Below, in pieces: positions 24,937 through 33,490 of a DNA stretch of 64,000 bases. Source of the stretch: Anaerolineaceae bacterium (GTDB lineage Bacteria > Chloroflexota > Anaerolineae > Aggregatilineales > Phototrophicaceae); assembly GCA_020634135.1 (NCBI GenBank), contig JACKCG010000006.1, positions 62,001 to 126,000 of the forward strand. Direction: 5' to 3'. The translations under genes and the position numbers were made by a program. Each line of letters starts with the position of its first letter. Position 1 is the first letter of the stretch. The notes beneath the pieces are model-generated. The model ran no database searches and was not told the DNA's origin. It was given only the letters and a program-made list of their open reading frames with translations.

Positions 24937-26379
24937 TTACGATCCATTCACCGGCTGCAAGTAGTAGATGTTGCCCTGGCTTTCCGCCGTCCAGCCGGAC
25001 TGCCCGGCATAATCCACCTGCCACCACACCAGCCCCCCGTCACATACCGGCCCGCCCGTCACCGTGAAGATGCCGTTTTCGGGGATTTCTCCCAGCCGTG
25101 TGCCGGATGTCGAAGGCGCGGCGCGTAAGTTGTTCGGCCCGCCGCCGGGGATAACCTGCCCCTGACCTCCCACCGCCAGTACCGGCGGCAGCGCCCCCGG
25201 ACACGAGAAACCGGACGGCGTTTGTCCGGCTTCCAGATTGGTGATGCGCCAGGTTGGCTGCCCCCAGGTGAACCCTGACAAAAACAGACCATCCGGCAGG
25301 GTGATGGTCGTCACCACACCCGCCCGCCAGATCGTGACCGCTTGTTCAAAGACACGGGTATCGGGATTGAAGGGTGTATAGGCTGCCGCCCCGCCATCCG
25401 GCGAGAGAGCGATATAGTCGAAGTTGGCATAGCCCATGTTGATCGGCTCAGTGAGGGCTGAACCCGCCGCATCGGCCAGCCAGACCTGGTTGGTAGTATC
25501 ACCGCCTCCCTTAATGCGCACCGCCAGCCCGGTATCCGGCGCTGAGGCGCTGTACAGTTCTGGCGCGGGCGCTGGGTGGATCAGGCCGGTTTCCAGGTCA
25601 ATCACCTCCCAGTCTCCTGTGTTATAGTGCACACCAACCATGTCCCGCCCCGCGACTTGCACGAGGGCATAGAACACCGTGAAGCGTTCCGTATCCGCAG
25701 CCAGCGGGATTTCGCGCAGCAGCGTCCCGGCGGCGTCATACACGAGGAAGCTGGTTTGCCATGTGGCGAGCCGTGGTTCATAGGTCGCGCTGTGCAGCAC
25801 CAACCCGGTATCCGCCCACATCACATCCAGCACATCCGGCACGCCACCCTGTTCCGGCAGGCCGGTCACAATCGTGCGCACGTCTGCTGTCAGGAAGTTG
25901 TACAGCGTCAACTGGATATTCCATTCCGGGTAGAGCGCTTCTGTCCAGGCCAGCCATGTGCCGTCGGGCGACCAGGCCGGACGTGAACGGATCATCGCTT
26001 TGTCCGGCACGCCGGTCACAAAAAACGAGGCGTCAGCGGGCTGCTGGACAATGGGCAGATTCACGCCGTCTGCGATATCCAGTACCCAGATGTCTTTGGG
26101 GAGCGGGCCGCCGCCAATCCCGCCCGACTCTTCGAGCGCGGTGACGACCATATCCGGGTACGCGGTATAGGCGATCCGACGGCCATCTGGCGACAGCACC
26201 GGCGTAAAATGCGACCCATCTGGTGTGAGCGGGCGCAAGACGTTCGTGGTTTCGTCCCATGCCCAGAAGCTGCCATGTGAAAGCAGAATCAGCGGGGTAT
26301 TGCTCTGCGCCGCCGCCGGACTGACAGCGAGCAATCCGGCGAGCAGGGCGATGATGAGTGAATAGATAGTGCGGGTCAT
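24937..26379 (-). CDS. Secreted beta-propeller-like protein with C-terminal SH3 domain
   Basis: A 480-residue protein with a signal peptide (MTRTIYSLIIALLAG..., cleavage near SPAAAQ). The main region (about 27-380) contains TolB/WD40-like repeats such as PVLSPDGRRIAYTAY, RPAWSPDGTWLAWTE and YIALSPDGGAAAYTP. A bacterial SH3 domain follows (about 400-475, with NLRAAPSTSGTRLGEI and GQSGWTAE). The start follows GGAGGAGG. It looks like an extracytoplasmic binding protein without a catalytic motif. The layout is the same as in 6390-8069. Confidence 0.75.
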   Translation of the reverse strand: MTRTIYSLIIALLAGLLAVSPAAAQSNTPLILLSHGSFWAWDETTNVLRPLTPDGSHFTPVLSPDGRRIAYTAYPDMVVTALEESGGIGGGPLPKDIWVLDIADGVNLPIVQQPADASFFVTGVPDKAMIRSRPAWSPDGTWLAWTEALYPEWNIQLTLYNFLTADVRTIVTGLPEQGGVPDVLDVMWADTGLVLHSATYEPRLATWQTSFLVYDAAGTLLREIPLAADTERFTVFYALVQVAGRDMVGVHYNTGDWEVIDLETGLIHPAPAPELYSASAPDTGLAVRIKGGGDTTNQVWLADAAGSALTEPINMGYANFDYIALSPDGGAAAYTPFNPDTRVFEQAVTIWRAGVVTTITLPDGLFLSGFTWGQPTWRITNLEAGQTPSGFSCPGALPPVLAVGGQGQVIPGGGPNNLRAAPSTSGTRLGEIPENGIFTVTGGPVCDGGLVWWQVDYAGQSGWTAESQGNIYYLQPVNGS

Positions 26380-26436
26380 AGATGCACGGCCTCCTCCGTG
26401 TAGTGTGGTTATCCGGCAGAGGACGTGTGCCAGGGG

Positions 26437-27300
26437 CTACCGCTCAATCGGCACGTTAACCAGGTTGCCCCATTCCGTCCAGCTACCGTCATAGTTTCTC
26501 ACATTAGGATAGCCCAACAGATATTTGAGGACAAACCAGGTGTGGCTGCTGCGCTCCCCGATGCGGCAGTAGGAAATCACATTGTCGTCCGGCTTGAGTC
26601 CCTGTTCGGTTTCGTAGATTGCCCGCAGCTCGGCGGCACTCTTGAACGTGCCGTTTTCCGGGTTGGCGGCGCGGCTCCAGGGGACACTCTTCGCGCCGGG
26701 GATATGCCCCCCGCGCAGCGCCCCTTCGTTAGGGTAGCCTTCCATGTGCAGCTTTTCGCCGCTGAATTCCGCCGGGCTGCGGACATCCACCAGTGGCAGC
26801 CGGGCATTGACATGCGCCAGGACATCATCACGGAATGCCCGGACAGCGGAGTCGTCACGTTCCGGGGCGACGTAGGTCGTCGGCGGGTAGTCAGGGCGGA
26901 CACGGGTCAGCTCGCGGCCTTCATGCTCCCACTTGAGGCGGCCACCATCCATGATTTTCGCATGGGTGTGTCCAAACAGATGAAACACCCAGAAGGCGTA
27001 GCAGGCCCACCAGTTGCTCTTATCCCCATAAAAAACCACCGTCATATCCCTGGTGACGCCAATTCGGGACATTAAGGCTGAAAAGCCATCCCGGTGCAGG
27101 TAATCGCGCCGCAGCGGATCGTTGAGGTCGGTTGTCCAGTCCACCTGTACCGCGCCGGGAATGTGGCCGGATGGATAGAGCAGCGGGTCTTCGTTTGATT
27201 CTACAATTCGCACATTGACATCGTTCAGATGGGCTGCGACCCATTCGGTAGATACCAGCGCCTCAGGATGAGCATAGCCTCGGTTGGAAATCTCACTCAC
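26437..27300 (-). CDS. sseA: Sulfurtransferase (tandem rhodanese)
   Basis: A 287-residue protein from a GTG start behind a strong AGGAGG. It has two rhodanese domains: an inactive N-terminal one (about 10-135) and a C-terminal one (about 155-285) with the active-site loop YCRIGERS (C245). HIPGA (about 46-50 and 199-203) and DGSW are typical. Loops beginning CR rather than CG favour thiosulfate over 3-mercaptopyruvate as sulfur donor, though this is not decisive. It transfers sulfane sulfur to cyanide or a thiol acceptor in the cytoplasm. The gene symbol follows family practice. Confidence 0.88.
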   Translation of the reverse strand: MSEISNRGYAHPEALVSTEWVAAHLNDVNVRIVESNEDPLLYPSGHIPGAVQVDWTTDLNDPLRRDYLHRDGFSALMSRIGVTRDMTVVFYGDKSNWWACYAFWVFHLFGHTHAKIMDGGRLKWEHEGRELTRVRPDYPPTTYVAPERDDSAVRAFRDDVLAHVNARLPLVDVRSPAEFSGEKLHMEGYPNEGALRGGHIPGAKSVPWSRAANPENGTFKSAAELRAIYETEQGLKPDDNVISYCRIGERSSHTWFVLKYLLGYPNVRNYDGSWTEWGNLVNVPIER

Positions 27301-27816
27301 AGTTGCCTCCTGTTAAGTTTTTTATTTACCGGGTGAATAAAATAGACACTCATCATAATAACTAAGTTCCATGCCGCTGGCAATGCCGAAGGTTGACCAA
27401 TCCCGCCTGATTGGGGGATACTTAATAAAGTGGTCAGTTATCGGTGGACAGTGAAAAGCAGACCTGAGTCTTGGGGCAGACGCCCATCAGCCGGATAGCT
27501 GAAGGGGGCGCATTTCAGATGTTATCACTGCGTAGGGGCGTGATGATGCAGTTTTACAATGAAACACGGAGTTAAACCGGGGTCATGTGCCTACAGAACT
27601 GCCCTGAAATGAGGGGCGGGTAGGGGCGCATAGGTTGCGCCCGCCCCCAAACCACACTGTGCCGTTTTCTTAAAACGCATCAACATACGCCTGCGGAAAG
27701 CTTCCGGCCTCCGGCGCGTTCTTAGGGCCGGGCTGCACCCGCTAACCGGCTAAAGAGCTAACCCGCTAACCATTGACCGCTAATGATTGAAAACTGACGA
27801 CTGGGAACTGAAAACT
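27301..27816. other. Intergenic region between sulfurtransferase and rarA
   Basis: 516 bases without a gene between divergent genes. It holds family A repeat copy 2 (27546-27683). Near the sulfurtransferase start it is AT-rich, with possible -10 boxes. The last 80 bases before rarA contain short direct repeats of GCTAACC. No clear -35/-10 pair for rarA is visible. Confidence 0.6.
27546..27683 (+). repeat. Dispersed intergenic repeat, family A, copy 2
   Basis: Same order of blocks as 21957-22100: ATGCAGTTTTACAAT, ACACGGAG, CCCTGAAATGAGGG, a hairpin (GGGCGCA...TGCGCCC) and CTTAAAACGCAT. The hairpin arm here is a perfect 7-bp pair, whereas copy 1 has one A-C mismatch. Confidence 0.85.
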
Positions 27817-29028
27817 ATGACACCCACGACCCAACCCCTCGCTGACCGCATTCGCCCGGCGTCGCTGGCCGAATTCATCGGGCAGCAGCACCTGGTCGGC
27901 AAAGGCAAGCCGATCTACCAGGCTATCCAGCAGAACCTTGTGTATTCGATGATCTTCTGGGGGCCGCCGGGTATCGGCAAGACCACGCTGGCCCGCATCA
28001 TCGCCGCCCAGACAGACCGCCGCTATTACGAACTTTCCGCCGTATCTGCGGGGAAGGCTGAACTGCGGGCGATTGTCGAGCAGGTGCGGACAACCGAGCA
28101 GCGCGACCTCTTCAACCAGGAGGCAGAGGACACGCCTCGCGGCGGGGCGGTGCTTTTCCTGGATGAAATCCACCGTTTTAACAAGGCGCAGCAGGACTTT
28201 CTGCTGCCGTATGTCGAGGACGGCACGCTCATCCTGATCGGCGCGACTACCGAAAACCCCAGTTTTGAGGTGATCTCGGCGCTGCTCTCGCGCTGCCGGG
28301 TGTTCACGCTCGAACCGTTGTCGGTGGCGGAAATCCGCCAGATTATCGAACATGGCGCGGCTGAGCTTGGGGTCAGCCTGCCGGATGAAGGGATGGCCTT
28401 CCTGGCTGAGTTTGCGAACGGGGATGCCCGCCAGTCGTTGAATCTGCTGGAGACGGCGGCGCAGCTTTACGCCGGGGAGAGCGGCGCGATCACACTGGAA
28501 AACCTGAAGGACGCCCTGCAATCGAAGCACCTGCGCTATGACCGGGCGGCGGAGGAACACTATAACACGGTGAGCGCCTATATCAAGAGTATGCGGGCCA
28601 GCAACCCGGATGCCGCGCTCTATTACCTGGCGCGGATGGTGGCTGCCGGGGAAGACCCCAAGTTTATCGCCCGGCGCATGGTCATCTTCGCCAGTGAGGA
28701 TGTCGGCATGGCGCTGCCAACGGCGCTGGTGGTCGCTAATGAGGTCTTCCGGGCGGTGGAGACAATTGGCTACCCGGAATGTGTGTTCAATCTGGCGCAT
28801 GGTACGGTCTACCTGGCGACTGCGCCCAAAGACCGCACCGCCGGGGACGCCTATTTCGCGGCGCTGGAAGACGTGGAGCAGCAGGGCAACCTGCCGATCC
28901 CGCTCAATCTGCGGAACGCGCCGACCAAACTGATGAAATCATTGGGCTACGGGCAGGGCTACGAAGCCTACACCGACGCCGACCTGCTGCCGGAACAGCT
29001 TCACGGGCGGAAGTACTATAAGAAGTAG
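27817..29028 (+). CDS. rarA: Replication-associated recombination protein A (RarA/MgsA)
   Basis: The start at 27817 (MTPTTQPLADRIRPASL) fits the family; the in-frame start 30 bases upstream adds unrelated residues. The 403-residue AAA+ ATPase has Walker A GPPGIGKTT (49-57), Walker B VLFLDEIHRFNKAQQ, sensor GATTENPS and a C-terminal tetramerisation region with a typical HGTVYLATAPKDRTA block. RarA acts at stalled replication forks with SSB and clamp-loader-like activity. All key motifs are intact and the length is normal. Confidence 0.93.
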   Translation: MTPTTQPLADRIRPASLAEFIGQQHLVGKGKPIYQAIQQNLVYSMIFWGPPGIGKTTLARIIAAQTDRRYYELSAVSAGKAELRAIVEQVRTTEQRDLFNQEAEDTPRGGAVLFLDEIHRFNKAQQDFLLPYVEDGTLILIGATTENPSFEVISALLSRCRVFTLEPLSVAEIRQIIEHGAAELGVSLPDEGMAFLAEFANGDARQSLNLLETAAQLYAGESGAITLENLKDALQSKHLRYDRAAEEHYNTVSAYIKSMRASNPDAALYYLARMVAAGEDPKFIARRMVIFASEDVGMALPTALVVANEVFRAVETIGYPECVFNLAHGTVYLATAPKDRTAGDAYFAALEDVEQQGNLPIPLNLRNAPTKLMKSLGYGQGYEAYTDADLLPEQLHGRKYYKK

Positions 29029-29042
29029 AACCGGAGGCACAA

Positions 29043-29468
29043 TCAGCGCCGCCGCAGGTTCTTCTGACGTGTCCGTGTGTCCTCCCCCTGTACGGTGAAG
29101 GTTTCGGCATCCCGCAGCCGGGCAGCATCCCCCCGCAGCCGCTGCCAGAAAACGATGACGATGACCAGCGCAACCGCGAGCGGCACCGCCAGGCTCACCA
29201 GGAGCGCCGCCACGAAGCCCCCGGCAGAGTTGGGGAAAGACGGGCCGATGACCACCAGGAGTCCTGCTGCCGCGACAAAGACGCCGAGCAGGAGCGCCAC
29301 CGTGATCGGATTGACGATAGGCGACACGCGCCCCACCAGCCTGTCGAGCGCGATGCCCCCCAGAACTGAGACAATCGGCAGGATGCCGAATACAAAGACG
29401 ACCAGAACGCTCAACAAGAACGCAACGTCCTGGGGGTCGGGCATCACCTGGTTAGCTGCCGCCATCAT
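29043..29468 (-). CDS. Small polytopic membrane protein, unknown
   Basis: 141 residues with three or four hydrophobic segments (about 16-40, 55-80 and 85-110) and a basic C-terminal tail (KNLRRR). No family is recognised. It converges on rarA with a 14-base gap and is downstream of the small Cys-rich gene on the same strand (18-base gap), so those two are likely cotranscribed. Confidence 0.6.
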   Translation of the reverse strand: MMAAANQVMPDPQDVAFLLSVLVVFVFGILPIVSVLGGIALDRLVGRVSPIVNPITVALLLGVFVAAAGLLVVIGPSFPNSAGGFVAALLVSLAVPLAVALVIVIVFWQRLRGDAARLRDAETFTVQGEDTRTRQKNLRRR

Positions 29469-29486
29469 ACGGTTCTTACGCGGGCC

Positions 29487-29723
29487 TTACCCGCCGCTGG
29501 TTTCCTGGAACATATCATGCCCGGTCTTGTCGTCGCTGGTCACGGTCATACACGGGCAGACTTCCATGCCCCGCATACAACTGCCGCAGTTCGGGCAGAT
29601 GATGCAATCTTCCGGTGAGGCGCACCCGCATTCCGGGTAGTTGCGGGCAAATACGCGACGGCCAAAGACGAAGCCTTTCTTCCTGCCTTTTGCCGGTTTC
29701 GGATCGGACTGGGAGTGCTTCAT
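29487..29723 (-). CDS. Small Cys-rich, probably zinc-binding protein
   Basis: The start at 29723 (MKHSQSDPKP) follows a strong AGGAGGTG; upstream in-frame starts are not needed. The 78-residue protein has a basic, Lys-rich N-terminus and eight cysteines: CGC, C, CPNCGSC and CPC. CPNCGSC resembles a zinc-ribbon knuckle. No named family is recognised. An extended -10 (TGCTATAAT, 29761-29769) lies upstream. Confidence 0.65.
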   Translation of the reverse strand: MKHSQSDPKPAKGRKKGFVFGRRVFARNYPECGCASPEDCIICPNCGSCMRGMEVCPCMTVTSDDKTGHDMFQETSGG

Positions 29724-29760
29724 TCTCACACCTCCTGTGTCTGTCCTGTTGCACACCTTT

Positions 29761-29769
29761 ATTATAGCA
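29761..29769 (-). promoter_or_regulatory. Extended -10 promoter of the Cys-rich gene
   Basis: TGCTATAAT on the minus strand, 38 bases before the start at 29723. The -35 is not recognisable. Confidence 0.5.
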
Positions 29770-30449
29770 TTATTTGGCTAGGTTACGGTGGCGGCAGCTT
29801 AAAAAGAGGGCAATTCAGGCCATTGGCGGCGTGATGACAACCCGCACGCAAGCCTCATGCTGCCTTTCTTTCCACTCGGCACTTTCCACTTTCAACTCTG
29901 AATAAATGTTCTCACAAATGTTCACCATTCACAACCCGTTTTGTGCTACGCTGGTGCTATGCTGATACGACCAACACACCCCACTCGCGCCCCCTGGAAT
30001 CCGCTTTATCACTATTTTTGCGGCAAGGTTACGCATTTTGCAGCACAGGTATACCACCACTCACGGGAGGATTGCGGCAATCGCAGCAATCGCAGCACAA
30101 ATCCGTTTTGTAGCAAAAACACCCGGTTTCTTCCCCTGTTTGGTTGGTCTGAATAGCATTTGTGGTGGCATAATGCAGCGCATCCGCCTCACGAAGTCCT
30201 GATTCCGGCAGCTAAATCAAGCAAGCAAACAGGATACTCATAGGGACGCGCTTCTTGTCATGCGACGTAGGGTTGACCCGGTGGGTGACAGCCCGCTATC
30301 CGGACTCACCCCAAAATGAGGAGCATGTAGGGGGTCAACAGGCCGAACCCGCCCCCAGACCACATCACCGCGCAACGCGAAGGGGGTGTGGTGTTCTCAT
30401 GTCTGGGGCGTATGGTTCGTAGCAATAGGGGTAGCCAGCCGGTATCCGG
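29770..30449. other. Intergenic region with family B repeat
   Basis: About 680 bases without a convincing gene. A 71-codon frame at 29941-30156 has no ribosome-binding site and atypical composition. Family B repeat copy 1 is at 30242-30379. The rest shows short direct repeats (GCAATCGCAGCAATCGCAGC near 30077) but no tRNA or terminator that I can support. Confidence 0.6.
30242..30379 (+). repeat. Dispersed intergenic repeat, family B, copy 1
   Basis: About 138 bases, clearly similar to 57968-58107. Common blocks are GGGACGCGC, CGACGTAGG, TTGACCCGGT, CGGACTCACCCCAAAATGAG, and GTAGGGG followed by a hairpin and CCCGCCC...ACCACA. Confidence 0.8.
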
Positions 30450-31334
30450 TTATTCGTTCAGGAGCGTATGCTCGATTGTTGACCTGTCGGCGGGCAGCCC
30501 CCACCAGCGTGTGATATAGACTTTGCCTTCCGGGTCAGGGCCGATGTTCACCTGAAACTCACACGTGTTCAGCCGCCAGATGCTGAACGTTCCCGCCTGA
30601 TTGTACAGCGCCGTATGTGGGCCGGTGTGCGGCGTACACGCTGGGGTGTCGCTGGATTCGAGGGCCGCCGTCAGATAGCCCGCGCTGTCTGCATCCACTC
30701 CATATACGCGGATACCCTCTCCCTCACGGGTATAGATCACTTCGAACATATCGCCATGTCGCCAGTTGAGGCGGTCATCAGGCGGTGGGGCTGGAGAAAT
30801 GGTATCGCCTCCCGTCCCATTCCCGGCGGATATGAGCGGCAGCCCGGCACATGAAGGCACATAATCGGCGGGGTCAAAGGTGAAGGTATAGAACAGCGCC
30901 GCGCCCTGTGCCAGGATACTGTCATAAAGCTGTTGTGTGTTGAACCCGCCTGCCGGCTGTGCCACCACATCAAACAGGCGTACCGTCACCGGGCGGGCGG
31001 TGATGGGGTTAATCCCGGCCAGGTCTACCCCAACCAGCAGGCTAGCCGTCAGCCCCACGCGGATTGCCCCTTGCGCCGCGCCCAGACTCACCCCATTGGC
31101 GTCATTCGTGACAAACGCATAGTTATCATAATCGCCCAGCGCGGTTGTGCGATCTACCGTGTCGCCTGTCATCCCGACCAGGAAGGACACGCGGCTGGTC
31201 GCGCAGACCCCGGTATCGTTGATGGCGAAAACGCCGTTAAATACCGGGGAATTGAGTGCCTGAACATAAAAAGCACTGCTGATGAAGATCGCCCCCAACA
31301 CAATTCCGAGCAGACGTTTGGGTGCGGTAGTCAT
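30450..31334 (-). CDS. Secreted protein of unknown function
   Basis: 294 residues with an N-terminal signal sequence or anchor (RLLGIVLGAIFISSAFYV, cleavage near VQALN). The rest is beta-rich and contains cysteines (C43, C161, C230 and C257 approximately) that may form disulfides, and an acidic Pro-rich linker around SPAPPPDDR. Two halves are suggested: a first domain to about 165 and a second with RHGDMFEVIYTREGEGIRVYGVD. No catalytic motif or family is recognised. It starts 34 bases after the sigma factor stop, behind GAAAGGCAC. Confidence 0.6.
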   Translation of the reverse strand: MTTAPKRLLGIVLGAIFISSAFYVQALNSPVFNGVFAINDTGVCATSRVSFLVGMTGDTVDRTTALGDYDNYAFVTNDANGVSLGAAQGAIRVGLTASLLVGVDLAGINPITARPVTVRLFDVVAQPAGGFNTQQLYDSILAQGAALFYTFTFDPADYVPSCAGLPLISAGNGTGGDTISPAPPPDDRLNWRHGDMFEVIYTREGEGIRVYGVDADSAGYLTAALESSDTPACTPHTGPHTALYNQAGTFSIWRLNTCEFQVNIGPDPEGKVYITRWWGLPADRSTIEHTLLNE

Positions 31335-31367
31335 CGCAGTGCCTTTCTGATTGTGGTATGGAAAGGA

Positions 31368-32486
31368 TTACGCCAGGTAGTCGCGCAGTTGGCGGCTCCG
31401 GCGCGGGTGGCGCAGACGGCGCAGTGCTCGCCCTTCGATCTGCCGGATGCGTTCGCGGGTCAGGCCGAATTTCTGGCCGACTTCTTCCAGCGTATAGGCC
31501 CGCCCGTTTTGCAGGCCAAAACGCAGCCGCAGGATACGCGCCTCACGGGGGGTCAGTGTGGCGAGAATGTCTTCGATCTTCTCGCGCAGCAGGTTATCAT
31601 GGGTAACTTCGGCGGGGGTAGCGACCATGTCGTTCTCGATGAAGTTGCCGAGTTCGCTGTCTTCGTCCTCTCCGACGGGGTGTTCCAGGCTCAAAGGCTG
31701 CCAGGATACGCGCAGCATCCACTGTACTTTGCGCGGTTCGATTTCCATTTCCTTTGCCAGTTCGTCGGTGGTTGGCTTGCGCCCCAGTTCCTGCTCCATC
31801 TCGCGCGCTACCCGGTACAGGCGGCGGATGCGGTCACTCATGTGAACCGGCACGCGGATCGTGCGCCCCTGGTCAGCAATCGCGCGGGTGATCGTCTGGC
31901 GGATCCACCAGGTGGCATAGGTGCTGAATCGGTAGCCACGCCGGTAGTCGAACTTTTCAACGGCCTTCATCAGCCCCAGGTTGCCTTCCTGGATCAGGTC
32001 GAGGAAGGGGACGCCCCGGCAAATATACTTCTTGGCGATAGAGACGACCAGGCGGGTATTGGCTTTAATCAGGTGTTCCCGCGCTTGCAAACCGTCCTCA
32101 ACCATGAATTTCCATTCGGCGGCTTTGGCGCTGTTCGCATTGTTCTTGAGCTTTTTGGTGGCTTCATCCCCGGCTTCCAGGCGGATCGCCAGGCTGACTT
32201 CTTCTTCGGTGGAAAGCAGCGGCACCCGGGACATCTCTTTCAGGTAGAGGCCGACGGTATCGGTGGAGGGCAGGCCTGTCCACGATAAATCATCGTCATC
32301 GAGGTCATCCTCAAATTCCAGATCATTATCCAGGTCATCATCTTCGTCGAGCGAATCCTCGAAGAGAATATCCTCAAAGAGCGTATCATCAAATGTGTCG
32401 GATTCGTCGTTGAAGGTGTCGGTAAAGGAATTGATGTGATTTGTAACGTCTAAATCTGAATTGTAATTATGATCAAAAGTTGCCAA
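31368..32486 (-). CDS. sigA: Primary-type RNA polymerase sigma factor (sigma-70, RpoD/SigA-like)
   Basis: The start is read as TTG at 32486 because AAGGGG precedes it by eight bases; another TTG lies at 32504. The 372-residue protein has no region 1.1, but an unusually acidic N-terminal stretch (about residues 25-70, mostly Asp/Glu). Region 1.2 starts near DTVGLYLKEMSRVPLL. Region 2 is complete (NTRLVVSIAKKY, GLMKAVEKFDYRRGYRFSTYA, WWIRQTITRA). Region 3 and region 4 (LTPREARILRLRFGL...TLEEVGQKFGLTRERIRQIE) follow. It directs RNA polymerase to -35/-10 promoters. It is probably cotranscribed with the DUF177 gene upstream from the strong promoter at 33149-33178. Whether it is the main sigma or a close group 2 copy cannot be told. 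Confidence 0.88.
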   Translation of the reverse strand: MATFDHNYNSDLDVTNHINSFTDTFNDESDTFDDTLFEDILFEDSLDEDDDLDNDLEFEDDLDDDDLSWTGLPSTDTVGLYLKEMSRVPLLSTEEEVSLAIRLEAGDEATKKLKNNANSAKAAEWKFMVEDGLQAREHLIKANTRLVVSIAKKYICRGVPFLDLIQEGNLGLMKAVEKFDYRRGYRFSTYATWWIRQTITRAIADQGRTIRVPVHMSDRIRRLYRVAREMEQELGRKPTTDELAKEMEIEPRKVQWMLRVSWQPLSLEHPVGEDEDSELGNFIENDMVATPAEVTHDNLLREKIEDILATLTPREARILRLRFGLQNGRAYTLEEVGQKFGLTRERIRQIEGRALRRLRHPRRSRQLRDYLA

Positions 32487-32546
32487 GATGATTACCCCTT
32501 GCAAATAAAGCCAGCTGGTCGGGATGGATGGTAATCCACAGATGGA

Positions 32547-33080
32547 TTACCGCTTATGCGATTCGAGTAATTCCTTGAGCTTTGCCATGCGCGGGTCAAC
32601 CGCTTCGGCGGCGCAGGCACATTGGGTAGTATTAAGATTGGCACCACAATCAGGACACAGCCCCCGGCAGTCAGGTCGGCAGAGCAGATTGTTGGCCGTA
32701 GCGATGAAGACTTCGGCGCGGAGCAGCGGCCCCAGGTCAAGCACCCCATCGTCATGCAGGCTGAATTCTGCCGCAGCAGGGGAAGGATATGCGAATAGTT
32801 CTTCAAACTCGATGGTCAGGTTAGCTGTCACCGTATCCAGGCAGCGGTAACATTCCCCGGAAAACCCCACCTGAAGCTCACCCTGTACCAGAACACCTTC
32901 TTTATTGCGACTCAAGCGCAGCGGCCCACGAATGTAATCCAGGGTCAGGTCATCGGCTACCCGTACCGCAGGTGCATCAAAGGTGGTGTCATGGCTGTGA
33001 CCGGGTCCAGCCGCCAGCAGGAAGCCAACATTAATCTTCAGTACCCGGTTGCTGAAATAATTGCTGGTAGGCTGCCCCAT
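32547..33080 (-). CDS. DUF177 (YceD-like) protein
   Basis: 177 residues. An N-terminal beta-rich region contains GECYRCLDTV. The family hallmark lies near the C-terminus: LCRPDCRGLCPDCGANLN, with a further CAC. YceD/DUF177 proteins influence 23S rRNA accumulation and usually precede rpmF (ribosomal protein L32). Here no rpmF follows; the sigma factor gene comes next after 60 bases. A consensus promoter lies upstream. Confidence 0.88.
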   Translation of the reverse strand: MGQPTSNYFSNRVLKINVGFLLAAGPGHSHDTTFDAPAVRVADDLTLDYIRGPLRLSRNKEGVLVQGELQVGFSGECYRCLDTVTANLTIEFEELFAYPSPAAAEFSLHDDGVLDLGPLLRAEVFIATANNLLCRPDCRGLCPDCGANLNTTQCACAAEAVDPRMAKLKELLESHKR

Positions 33081-33148
33081 GTAAAACCGGCCTTGTTAAG
33101 GTGAGAACCAGGACGTCAGAAGCTAACAATTGATCTAACGTCTATTGG

Positions 33149-33178
33149 ATTATAGGGAAAAACTAAAGTTTGTGTCAA
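33149..33178 (-). promoter_or_regulatory. Consensus promoter of the DUF177-sigma operon
   Basis: On the minus strand a perfect TTGACA (33173-33178), an 18-base AT-rich spacer and a perfect TATAAT (33149-33154) lie 69 bases before the DUF177 start. Confidence 0.8.
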
Positions 33179-33490
33179 CATCTGCGACATGCCCCTAACC
33201 GAAACCTAACGAGTTTTTTCGAAATTTTTACGATTGCGACACAAAATGTCACAGAATTGCGGTTATTTGAGGGCTTTTGTACATTTCTTCACGTATGAGA
33301 CGGTTAAGTTTTGCCAGAAGGCAATAGGAAAAAATGTCTGAAACAGGCATTTATTTCGTTTGTGACAAATTTCGCCACAAGCTATTGGCGACTCCAAACC
33401 TTGTGTTATCTACCAAGACCTCATGTGTTTTTCAGGCCGGTTTCAAGTAAACTAAGAAACAGGGTTCGCTACACATTGAGGTTCAACTGT
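33179..33490. other. Divergent regulatory region with TGYGACA boxes
   Basis: AT-rich region between the DUF177-sigma promoter and yifB. TGCGACA occurs at 33183-33189 and 33235-33241, its inverted form TGTCACA at 33247-33253, and TGTGACA at 33361-33367. The middle two make an imperfect dyad with five bases between arms. This could be a regulator site; no regulator is known. No gene is seen here. Confidence 0.4.

Noticed and set aside
29941..30156. 71-codon frame in the long intergenic region
   Set aside because: No ribosome-binding site, atypical composition and no homology that I recognise; it lies among repeats.
33235..33253. CRP/FNR-type site (TGCGA...TCACA)
   Set aside because: Half-site spacing is nine bases instead of the six expected for CRP.
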